Translations under genes and position numbers: made by a program
NCBI GenBank assembly: GCA_003151275.1
Contig: PLXC01000081.1
Location: 1-48,959, forward strand
Reading direction: 5' to 3'
DNA from: Candidatus Melainabacteria bacterium
Lineage (GTDB): Bacteria; Cyanobacteriota; Vampirovibrionia; Obscuribacterales; Obscuribacteraceae
Length of the DNA: 48,959 bases
Shown: piece by piece, positions 1 through 7,274 of the stretch
Numbering within the stretch: position 1 is the first letter of the stretch
Layout: each line of letters starts with the position of its first letter
The notes under the pieces: model-generated
Databases searched by the model: none
What the model was told of the DNA's origin: nothing
Seen by the model: the letters and a program-made list of their open reading frames with translations, nothing else

Positions 1-1
1 C

Positions 2-352
2 TTCGATGGAGAAGGCGAGGTCACCCCTGCCGATGCCACTACGAATGGTGTGGTATCAGATCCCTACGTTCAGGCCCAAGTTGAAAAATTGCTTGAGCGA
101 TTTTCAGAATTGATCGCTTTGAGCGTCGACCAGCGCGTCGAAAATTCACGAATGGCTACTCAGCTGATCGAAAATCAACGTCAGCTGATCGCTACTCAAC
201 AAATTCTAATTAGGCTGATGGACAAGTCAATCGAGCTGACTCGTCACATTAGCTCCATTGAAGAAAGATTGCCGGCAGTCTTCGAGCTGCCTCGAATTGT
301 TGAGTCAATGAGACAAAAACTAGCCGTCATCGAAGGCGTCGAAGTTCGCTAA
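2..352 (+). CDS. C-terminal part of an unknown coiled-coil protein (left-truncated)
   Basis: The reading frame is open to the left edge of the window, so only the last 116 codons are seen and the true start lies outside. The visible part is an acidic linker followed by an amphipathic, Gln/Glu/Leu-rich helical stretch (VEKLLERFSELI, then repeated ENQRQLIATQQ-type segments), typical of a coiled coil or oligomerisation tail. No Cys, signal peptide or membrane segment is visible. Such tails occur at the ends of MerR-like or phage-type DNA-binding proteins, but no DNA-binding domain lies inside the window, so no function is assigned. A GTG at 50 could be an internal start, but no ribosome binding site supports it. 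Confidence 0.55.
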   Translation, partial: FDGEGEVTPADATTNGVVSDPYVQAQVEKLLERFSELIALSVDQRVENSRMATQLIENQRQLIATQQILIRLMDKSIELTRHISSIEERLPAVFELPRIVESMRQKLAVIEGVEVR

Positions 353-416
353 AAACCCGGGAAGAATCTCCTGGGGGCGCTTCAGCGTAACCGATTCGCA
401 ACATATAACCAGCTTG

Positions 417-453
417 GAGCCCATGCCTGTCCTCTCGAAAGGCGCATGGGCTC
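417..453 (+). terminator. Hairpin downstream of the truncated first gene
   Basis: Perfect 10-bp inverted repeat GAGCCCATGC (417-426) and GCATGGGCTC (444-453) with a 17-nt loop, 65 nt after the stop of the first gene. No T-run follows, so it is either a weak or Rho-assisted terminator or a leader structure of the next gene. Confidence 0.35.
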
Positions 454-594
454 TCGCGTCGAATCTATGAACAAAAAAATATCTCGAATTTGTTTAACCG
501 TGTGGGAATCCCCATTGTCAGCAGCCCCCACAAGCATAGAATACAGTCACTCGGTTCAGCTTCCGGAGAGCCAGTAACACATAGGAGCATCTGC

Positions 595-1536
595 ATGAGC
601 GGAACTTTCATGGATGGAGGAGGGCATGACCACGGCGGTCATCAATCCGGTCATGGCAGTGGCGGCGACGGCGGCGGTTACATGGACGGCGGTCACGATC
701 ATGGTGGTCACGGACATCAAATGCACGGCTCAGGCGGAGATGGGGGCGGATTTCTCAACCACTTGTTGGGCTATAACAACCATACAGCTGGTCATAGCTT
801 TCTTTCACATTTACTAGGACTCGATCACGACGCTCACCACGGTCATGGTGGCGCAGATGGAGGGACTCATGGCGGAGAAGGAGCAGTTTCTCAGACGCCA
901 ATTTGGACAAGTGCGCTGCAAGGGTTGAAGCTCTCCCATGCCTTGGAAGGCATCAGCATCAGCGTCAATGCCTGGTTTTTTATGTTTTTCATGGGCTGTA
1001 TCGCTTGGCTCTTTGTCGTTTATTGGATCAGGCATCACGAGCCGTTCGCCGATGCAGTGTTAGGAAAAGGGGCGGCTAAATATCAGACTGCGGCTGCCGA
1101 CCGCATGATTATCGACAAATGTCGTGACGCCACACCTTTACGCACTTCAACCAACCAAGGCATGTTCGCTCCAATGCCACAGCAGTTTCATGATCCTGCC
1201 GCGGCCAATGCCATCGCCCTCGCCGCTGCCGCGCAGCAGTCTGCCGCAGTCAATCAACTAGCGCCTTCAACTTCGAGTTGGGTGCCACCAGGCATGCTAC
1301 CGCAATCAGGGACTGCGACAACTGGTTCTGTTAGTGCGCCAATACCTGTACCGACAGGAGATATGGCTTCGTATTACAGTCAATCTTCTCCTTACGGTTC
1401 ACCGGTTGCGCTGCAAGGAACAGGAATGGCTGCGCCAGGAATTCCAAACCCATCAGGACCAGGACAGTTAATTGCCACGCCAATGCCAATGGCATTACCC
1501 GGCGCTCAACGACTGAAGATGATCATCAATAGATAG
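595..1536 (+). CDS. His/Gly-rich single-pass membrane protein, function unknown
   Basis: A 313-residue protein in three parts. Residues 1-110 are extremely rich in Gly, His and Asp (HDHGG, HGHQMHGSGGDGGG and similar), with two related segments FLNHLLG and FLSHLLG. Residues about 125-147 form one hydrophobic helix with a Cys (FFMGCIAWLFVVYW). Residues 150-313 are a low-complexity Ala/Pro/Gln/Ser/Met tail. The ATG at 595 is chosen because GGAG lies about 10 nt upstream; a TTG at 490 would add 35 residues without a binding site. The His/Asp clusters suggest binding of divalent metals such as Zn, Ni or Cu, but this is inferred from composition only. I do not recognise a family. It is monocistronic and convergent with the aldo/keto reductase gene. 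Confidence 0.75.
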   Translation: MSGTFMDGGGHDHGGHQSGHGSGGDGGGYMDGGHDHGGHGHQMHGSGGDGGGFLNHLLGYNNHTAGHSFLSHLLGLDHDAHHGHGGADGGTHGGEGAVSQTPIWTSALQGLKLSHALEGISISVNAWFFMFFMGCIAWLFVVYWIRHHEPFADAVLGKGAAKYQTAAADRMIIDKCRDATPLRTSTNQGMFAPMPQQFHDPAAANAIALAAAAQQSAAVNQLAPSTSSWVPPGMLPQSGTATTGSVSAPIPVPTGDMASYYSQSSPYGSPVALQGTGMAAPGIPNPSGPGQLIATPMPMALPGAQRLKMIINR

Positions 1537-1624
1537 AGAAATTGTGGATGAAGCAGTAGCCAGTTAAGCGCGGCATGCTCTGCGCGGAGGAGCCGAAGGT
1601 ACTGAAGGCGACGAGCGCTTAAAA

Positions 1625-2572
1625 CTAATTCCTAAAGCCCCTCTGCTGCAGCGTCAAGATCTCGTGCATCTCTTCTGCGGACAAAGGCGGAGCATCCGAC
1701 GCGCCTAAATTTTCCTCGATTTGTTCTGCTGTTTTTGCACCAGCGATCACCACTGAAACATTTTCATTGTGAAGTACAAACCTAAGCGCAGATTGAGTCA
1801 TGGTGCGGCTATTCTTCGGAATGAATTTCAATTTCTGAGCCGCCAGAGTGCGAGCGAGAATGTAATCCTTTGGCCAATTGTGCCTAATGTCACCATGCTC
1901 GAATGATGCACCGGGCTCATATTTTCCAGTCAAGAAACCGTTTGCCAGCGCCTCACGCACAATGATCGCGCAACCGACTTCATTGGATTTTGGCAATAGC
2001 TCTTCGGCTGGCTTTACGTTGAAGAGGTTGAATGAAACCTGAATACTGTCAGGCTGTCCGATTTTTAAAGCGGTCAGTCCCTCAATTGGATCAAAGATGG
2101 ACACTCCCCAAGCGCGAATCTTTCCTTCTTTTTTAAGATCTTGAAGAACTTCATAGGTCTCTGGTTTGTTGAGGAGCCGAAGCGGCGGATTGTGGAGCTG
2201 ATAGACATCAATGTAATCGGTCTTCAATCGCTGCAAGCTTTTTTCAAATCCAAAGCGAATGTAGTCAGCAGTAAAAGTCTGGTAGCCGGCACCTTGATAA
2301 AAGTCTCCACCTACTTTGGTGGCGATTATCAAGTGATCACGTTTGCCCTTCAGCGCTTTCCCCAGCAGCTCTTCACTATGCCCCCAGCCATACACGTCAG
2401 CGGTGTCAAAATAATTGCAACCCAAGTCTATGGCTTTATGTATGGCATCAACGGATACTTTGTCGTCGGTGGGTCCGTAACTGTTGCCATGCTCATTGCC
2501 ACCAATTGCCCAGCCGCCGAAACCAACTTCAGACACTTTCAAGCCAGTTTTTCCGAAATCCCTATACTTCAT
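1625..2572 (-). CDS. Aldo/keto reductase
   Basis: NAD(P)H-dependent oxidoreductase of the aldo/keto reductase superfamily, a soluble TIM-barrel enzyme that reduces aldehydes or ketones. The usual tetrad is visible: D56 and Y61 (NYFDTADVYG), K86 (IATKVGG) and H127 (DVYQLHNP). The C-terminal part has the nucleotide-binding segment RFVLHNENVSVVIAGAKT. The 315-residue length is typical. The ATG at 2572 (MKYRDFGKTGLKVSEVGFG) is chosen because family members begin this way; an in-frame TTG at 2608 would add 12 basic residues. The gene is divergent from the ferredoxin-NADP reductase gene. The substrate cannot be told from sequence. Confidence 0.93.
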   Translation of the reverse strand: MKYRDFGKTGLKVSEVGFGGWAIGGNEHGNSYGPTDDKVSVDAIHKAIDLGCNYFDTADVYGWGHSEELLGKALKGKRDHLIIATKVGGDFYQGAGYQTFTADYIRFGFEKSLQRLKTDYIDVYQLHNPPLRLLNKPETYEVLQDLKKEGKIRAWGVSIFDPIEGLTALKIGQPDSIQVSFNLFNVKPAEELLPKSNEVGCAIIVREALANGFLTGKYEPGASFEHGDIRHNWPKDYILARTLAAQKLKFIPKNSRTMTQSALRFVLHNENVSVVIAGAKTAEQIEENLGASDAPPLSAEEMHEILTLQQRGFRN

Positions 2573-2787
2573 AGGCGCTAATTTTCTCTTGAGCTTTACA
2601 AGACGCAATCACTGCTAACATCCAATGGACAAGCTAACAGCCTAGTTTGTGGGAGGTCAGCTAAACAATGCTTGCAGGATGGCTGTTTTACGACCTTCAT
2701 TATTGATGAAAACTGAAGCAATCGAGACTGCAGTGTATTACAATACCGTCGATTAACTGGCTGGTGACGGGGAGACTCTACTTACTC

Positions 2788-3777
2788 ATGGATGTTTATG
2801 ACATTACCATCATTGGCGGTGGTCCAACAGGGTTGTTCGGGGCGTTCTATGCAGGGCTCCGTGGGCTGAAGACCAAGGTCATAGATGTTTTGCCCGAGCT
2901 GGGTGGACAACTTACCGCGCTCTACCCTGAAAAATATGTTTACGATGTCGCGGGACATCCAAAGATTCTGGCAAAAGATCTGGCGAAGAACTTGGCCACA
3001 CAGTCAAATCTATTTAAGCCTGCAGTCTGCTCAGGTGAGAAAGTCACTTCCCTGGTGCGCGTCGATGATACGACGTGGCAAGTAATTACTGACAAAACTA
3101 ACGAGCACTACAGCAAAGCTGTTTTATTGGCTCTTGGCGCAGGCGCATGCGTTCCCAAAAAACTGGATATTGACTACAACCACGACTTTGAAAACGACAG
3201 CATTTTTTATGCAGTCAAGAATAAAGAACGCTTCCGCGACAAAAACGTTCTGATCATTGGTGGCGGAGATTCAGCTGTAGACTGGGCAAACGAGTTCTCG
3301 TTGCTGGCAAAGAGTGTGACTTTAATCCACCGTCGCGACCAATTCAGAGCTGTGCAAACTTCAGTTGAAGAAATGAAGCGGAATAAAATTGATATCAAGA
3401 CATTCTACGAATTGAAGGACATTCAAGGCAAAGACCGCGTTGAAGGGGCAACCATTTTTGATAATCGCACAGGCAAGGAAGAAACTATTCCGCTCGATGC
3501 AATGATTATCAACATCGGTTTTGTAATCAATTTGGACTTCCTCAAGAGCTGGGGATTGAAGATGGAAGTGAATGCAATCACTGTCAATGAAAAGATGGAA
3601 ACTAACTTGCCTGGTATTTATTCGGCTGGCGATATCGCTGCCCACCCTGCCAAGTTGAAACTCATCGCTACGGGGGCTGCAGAAGCCGCTACAGCCGTTA
3701 ACTTTGCTTGCACGTATATCAATCCAACCGCGAAGCTTTTCCCTGGACACAGCTCGAACTTGAATTTGAGTATTTAG
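2788..3777 (+). CDS. Ferredoxin/flavodoxin-NADP reductase, thioredoxin-reductase-like (YumC type)
   Basis: FAD enzyme that exchanges electrons between NADPH and ferredoxin or flavodoxin. The N-terminal FAD Rossmann motif is GGGPTGLFGAFYAGLRG (from residue 10), followed by the type-specific ELGGQLTALYPEKYVYDVAG. The NADP Rossmann motif VLIIGGGDSAVDWA lies near residue 155, and a second FAD contact YSAGDIAAHPAKLKLI near the end. The CxxC of true thioredoxin reductases is absent, as expected for this subfamily. Length 329 fits. The ATG at 2788 is preferred over a GTG at 2764, since MDVYDITIIGGG is the normal family start and GGGGAG lies upstream. It probably feeds reduced ferredoxin or flavodoxin to radical or reductive enzymes, possibly including the radical SAM enzyme in this window. 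Confidence 0.93.
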   Translation: MDVYDITIIGGGPTGLFGAFYAGLRGLKTKVIDVLPELGGQLTALYPEKYVYDVAGHPKILAKDLAKNLATQSNLFKPAVCSGEKVTSLVRVDDTTWQVITDKTNEHYSKAVLLALGAGACVPKKLDIDYNHDFENDSIFYAVKNKERFRDKNVLIIGGGDSAVDWANEFSLLAKSVTLIHRRDQFRAVQTSVEEMKRNKIDIKTFYELKDIQGKDRVEGATIFDNRTGKEETIPLDAMIINIGFVINLDFLKSWGLKMEVNAITVNEKMETNLPGIYSAGDIAAHPAKLKLIATGAAEAATAVNFACTYINPTAKLFPGHSSNLNLSI

Positions 3778-4172
3778 TTAGACTATTAGGGCGCGCGCTC
3801 CATCGGTCCTGCAGCTCAGCCTGTTGCCGTGCACCGTGTGGCGAACGAAAATACAATCGAGCCGTCGTGCCAGTCTTGCCCGAAAAAATCGACTTGACGG
3901 CGAGCAAGTGACGATGGCGCCTGGAAGCGCTCGGTGTCTTCGTTACATTGGGATTTTTGTCTGTACGCCTGACCTGTTGACGACTGACGACGATTCAGGG
4001 TGCCTTTCATTGCCTGTAGTTGCAATATAGAAGCCAGATCTAAGGCAAGAGACTACATGTTGCGTCTAAAATCTCGAGCACCGCTATATCTAGTACCATA
4101 CAAATGTAGTATACTGGTAAAACAACATAGAAAAGCGGATCGATCAGGCGACAAAAAGTGGGGAATCCAGCC
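3778..4172 (+). other. Intergenic region upstream of nrdJ
   Basis: 395 bp without a convincing gene. Its right end is AT-rich and probably holds the nrdJ promoter: TTGCGT (4060-4065) with TATATC (4085-4090), and a palindromic AGTATACT (4108-4115) that includes a -10-like TATACT. I see no conserved cobalamin-riboswitch core. The left 250 bp shows nothing recognisable. Confidence 0.4.
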
Positions 4173-6188
4173 ATGTTTTCACAAAATGCCTTAAAGGTAT
4201 TAGACAAGCGCTACTTCATGCGCGATGAACAAGGCACGGTCGTCGAAGGACCGGAGCAGCTTTTTCGCCGCGTTGCTGTCGCTGTCGCTCAGGCCGAAAA
4301 ACGTTGGGGCGATGAAGCTTCAACTGCTGCCATGTCCGAAAAATTCTATCAAGCGATGATTAACCAGGAGTTCATGCCGAACTCACCTACATTAATGAAT
4401 GCCGGAAAATCCAATGGTCAATTATCAGCTTGCTTCGTGTTGCCGGTTCCAGATTCATTGGAAGGCATTTTCGAAACTTGTAAAAATGCCGCCTTGATTC
4501 ACAAAACAGGTGGCGGCACAGGGTTTTCCTTCAGTCGACTGCGTCCGGCAAATGATCGCGTCGCCACATCTGTTGGCGTCGCTTCCGGTCCGGTAAGTTT
4601 TATGGTCGTCTACGACGCTGCCACAGAGGCAATTCGGCAAGGCGGCACCAGGCGCGGTGCCAATATGGGCATGCTGCGAGTCGACCATCCAGATATCGAA
4701 GAGTTTATTGGCTGCAAAAGAGACACTTCTCGCCTGAACAATTTCAATATTTCTGTAGCGGCTACTGATGCGTTTATGAAGGCTGTTGAAGAAGACACTG
4801 ATTATGACTTAATCCATCCACGTTCAAAAGACCCGGTGCGCAACGTCAGAGCCCGGGATATTTTTGCCAAGCTCGTCGACAACGCTCACGCCACAGGCGA
4901 ACCAGGGCTAATCTTCATCGATCGCATCAACAGCTCCGATCCAATTACGAGCGCCATCGACGAAACCGGGGCGGTAATTCCCGGAACAGAAGACATCGAA
5001 GCGACCAATCCATGCGGTGAACAACCACTCGGACCAGGTGATGCCTGCAACCTCGGCTCGATCAACGTAGCCCGCTTTATAAAGGATGAAGATTTTGATT
5101 GGACGCGCTTAGGAGAGATGGTCACAATTGGAGTACGTTTTCTCGATAACGTCGTCGATGTGAATCACTATCCGTTGCCGTTCATTTCACACGCCACGCT
5201 CAACAATCGCCGAATCGGTTTAGGAATTATGGGCTGGGCCGAGTCTTTGATTGCCCTGGGCATTCCTTACAATACAGAAGAAGCGGTGGCAAAAGCCGAA
5301 CAACTAATGGGCTTTATTCAAAAAACAGCACACCAGACCTCACAGCAACTTGCTGCCGAGCGAGGCACCTTCCCGAACTGGCGCTTTAGTTCATGGGGCG
5401 ATCAGGGCATTCCAATGCGCAACGCGACAGTGACAACAATCGCACCAACCGGCACGATATCTATAATCGCCGGCACCAGCTCTGGTATCGAACCTCTCTT
5501 TGCGATTTCCTTCATCCGTCGAGTCATGGGCGGTATGGAACTGTTGGATATCAATCCGGTGTTTGAAAATACGGCGCGTCAGCGCGGTTTTTACAACGAG
5601 GAACTGATGGCCCGCGTAGCCCATGAAGGCACACTGGCACACATCGATGACATTCCAGATGACGTGAAGAAAGTCTGGGTGTGTTCTCACGACATTCCTT
5701 ACATATGGCATGTACGCATGCAAGTTGCCTTCCAAAAGCACGTAGATAACGCAGTCTCCAAAACGATCAATTTCCCACAAAACGCCACCTTGGACGACGT
5801 TCGTAATGCATATATGGCGGCATGGCAACAGGGACTGAAAGGTATCACTGTATATAGAGATGCATCTCGCACCTCGCAAGTTTTGAATATTGGTAAATCT
5901 GATCCGCTAAAAAATATGGTGGTTACCCCTATAAAAAAAGCACAGTTTGTGGACCGCTCGGGGACTGCGATTAGTCCCCGGACTGCGCATGATCACAATT
6001 TCAACAAACAAAAACGTCAAAATTTGCGAGCAAGCAACAAGCTTGTAGAGCTCGCGCGCAGAGAGTTTCAACCGAAAGTCAATTATATATACAATAATCC
6101 ATGCCCTGAATGCAGCTCCAGCAGCGGGGCTTCAGCGAAGTACGAGTCTTGCTCGATGTGTGTGTCATGCGGTTATACTAAATGCTAA
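4173..6188 (+). CDS. nrdJ: Adenosylcobalamin-dependent (class II) ribonucleotide reductase
   Basis: Reduces ribonucleotides to deoxyribonucleotides with a B12-generated thiyl radical, without oxygen or a second subunit. Visible residues: redox Cys C87 (QLSACFVLPV), the GGTGFSFSRLRP substrate loop, active-site C281 and E283 (TNPCGEQPLG), partner Cys C292 (DACNLGSINV), and the phosphate loop TIAPTGTISIIAGTSSGIEP. The C-terminus is a Cys-rich tail (CPECSSSSGASAKYESC, then CVSCGY) that re-reduces the active site or binds Zn. At 671 residues it is near family size without an ATP cone or intein. ATG 4173 (MFSQNALKVLDKRY) is chosen over GTG 4158. The linker before the tail carries a short DNA palindrome (5959-5980). 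dCTP deaminase follows, so the locus supplies DNA precursors. Confidence 0.96.
   Translation: MFSQNALKVLDKRYFMRDEQGTVVEGPEQLFRRVAVAVAQAEKRWGDEASTAAMSEKFYQAMINQEFMPNSPTLMNAGKSNGQLSACFVLPVPDSLEGIFETCKNAALIHKTGGGTGFSFSRLRPANDRVATSVGVASGPVSFMVVYDAATEAIRQGGTRRGANMGMLRVDHPDIEEFIGCKRDTSRLNNFNISVAATDAFMKAVEEDTDYDLIHPRSKDPVRNVRARDIFAKLVDNAHATGEPGLIFIDRINSSDPITSAIDETGAVIPGTEDIEATNPCGEQPLGPGDACNLGSINVARFIKDEDFDWTRLGEMVTIGVRFLDNVVDVNHYPLPFISHATLNNRRIGLGIMGWAESLIALGIPYNTEEAVAKAEQLMGFIQKTAHQTSQQLAAERGTFPNWRFSSWGDQGIPMRNATVTTIAPTGTISIIAGTSSGIEPLFAISFIRRVMGGMELLDINPVFENTARQRGFYNEELMARVAHEGTLAHIDDIPDDVKKVWVCSHDIPYIWHVRMQVAFQKHVDNAVSKTINFPQNATLDDVRNAYMAAWQQGLKGITVYRDASRTSQVLNIGKSDPLKNMVVTPIKKAQFVDRSGTAISPRTAHDHNFNKQKRQNLRASNKLVELARREFQPKVNYIYNNPCPECSSSSGASAKYESCSMCVSCGYTKC
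5959..5980. repeat. Palindromic element inside the nrdJ linker
   Basis: Perfect 8-bp arms CGGGGACT and AGTCCCCG around GCGATT; GGACTGCG occurs again at 5980-5987. It encodes part of RSGTAISPRTAHD, between the catalytic barrel and the Cys-rich tail of NrdJ, where length variation would be tolerated. Confidence 0.6.
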
Positions 6189-6228
6189 GAGCAGTTCGAG
6201 CTGGCATTTGCGACCACCTGTCATCAGT

Positions 6229-6297
6229 CGAGCAGCTTGCGGAGTCGAGCAGCTTGCTGCCTAGACTCCACTAGTGTGCTCAGACTCTCCTCGGATA
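6229..6297 (+). repeat. Dispersed upstream element, copy A (before dcd)
   Basis: Contains a near-tandem GAGCAGCTTGC, then CTAGACTCCACTAGTGTGCT, and ends in TCTCCTCGGATA (6286-6297), 38 nt before the dcd start. It aligns over its whole length with copy B before comEC (10881-10951). Its 3' part matches copies C and D before the TonB-like and AAA ATPase genes. It may be a regulatory or promoter element, or a small dispersed repeat. Confidence 0.65.
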
Positions 6298-6335
6298 TAT
6301 CTGTCAGGCATGCCGCATCATATGAGGTCTAAAAA

Positions 6336-6917
6336 ATGTCTATTCTTGTAGATTTCGAAATTCGCCAAGAGATTGCAGAAGGCAAGCTAATCCTTGAACC
6401 TTTTGATGATGCTCTGATCCAACCGAACTCATACGATGTGCGTTTGTCTGACCGCTTTTCCTGGCATGAGAAAGGCGAGTGGTCCAACAAGGTGATTGAT
6501 CCTTACGAATCAGAAAGTATTCTCAACGGACTTGTGCATGTCGTTGACCAGAGTCTTGTCATTCAGCCTGGGCAGTTCGTTCTAGGCGCTACTTTAGAGC
6601 GCATCTGCTTGCCGAAAAATATTGTGGGACAACTAACAGGCAAATCCAGTTTGGCTCGTCTGGGCATCATGGTGCACGTCACAGCTGGATTCATCGACGC
6701 CGGATTCAGTCATCCACCAGCACAAATCACGCTCGAAATCGTCAATGTTGGAAATCGTCCCGTGCGCCTGCATGCCGGCATGTCGATTGCTCAAATGGTG
6801 TTCACTCGCACGGCTGAGTGCTTGGTGCCCTATAACGAAAAACCCAATGCAAAATACAATGGTCAGCCGGCAGCTGCTCACAGTCGCTATTACATGAACC
6901 CTGTCCACACGGTCTAA
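6336..6917 (+). CDS. dcd: dCTP deaminase
   Basis: Cytosolic enzyme that deaminates dCTP to dUTP, feeding dTMP synthesis. The family signature is clear: GKSSLARLGIMVHVTAGFID, with the following GF-HPPAQITLEIVN segment providing the catalytic Glu. The N-terminal IQPNSYDVRLSDRF and the aromatic C-terminal tail (AKYNGQPAAAHSRYY) are also typical. The protein has 193 residues, a normal length. A bifunctional dCTP deaminase/dUTPase cannot be excluded from sequence alone. GAGG lies about 9 nt before the ATG. The gene lies 147 bp after nrdJ with repeat copy A between them, so it may have its own control. Confidence 0.95.
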   Translation: MSILVDFEIRQEIAEGKLILEPFDDALIQPNSYDVRLSDRFSWHEKGEWSNKVIDPYESESILNGLVHVVDQSLVIQPGQFVLGATLERICLPKNIVGQLTGKSSLARLGIMVHVTAGFIDAGFSHPPAQITLEIVNVGNRPVRLHAGMSIAQMVFTRTAECLVPYNEKPNAKYNGQPAAAHSRYYMNPVHTV

Positions 6918-7274
6918 TACATAAATGGAGCGGGAATTCCAAACCCGCCCCGAACGACAAGCAGTCGAATTTTATTCCGCCATATGGTTATGGGCGGCTA
7001 GAATAGCGCTCTCGCCATTTTCGGCGCGATGCTGTTTGGCGAATGCTTGCATGTAGGGTTTGCCAATCCGTCGCCGAGCAGTTCGTCCTGATAGCATGGG
7101 ATGAGAAGGCTCAAAGCAGGCTTTGGACAAGAATTTATGCAATCAGGGGTAAATACCCCATGTCCTACGTAATAACACGAGTTTACCAAGCCCTGAACGA
7201 AGTCTAATATATCCTCACGGATCGGTGCAGGCCCAAACTCAGATCCATAGTTTCTTTTGTTGGAGGTTTCTCAA
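6918..7274 (+). other. Intergenic region with small hairpin
   Basis: 357 bp without a supported gene. GCGGG and CCCGC around AATTCCAAA, shortly after the dcd stop, could be a weak terminator without a T-run. Further on, TATCC-TCAC-GGAT (7207-7219) resembles the palindrome of the A-D elements but with a 4-nt centre; it lies about 55 bp before the next gene. Nothing else stands out. Confidence 0.4.

Noticed and set aside
3778..4172. Cobalamin riboswitch or NrdR boxes upstream of nrdJ
   Set aside because: No B12-box-like core is visible. The two palindromic AT-rich spots (CTATATCTAG and AGTATACT) are about 23 bp apart, not the 31 bp usual for NrdR box pairs, and match the consensus poorly.
5391..5879. 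162-codon ORF antisense to nrdJ
   Set aside because: It lies wholly opposite conserved catalytic sequence of NrdJ and has no binding site or protein-like pattern.
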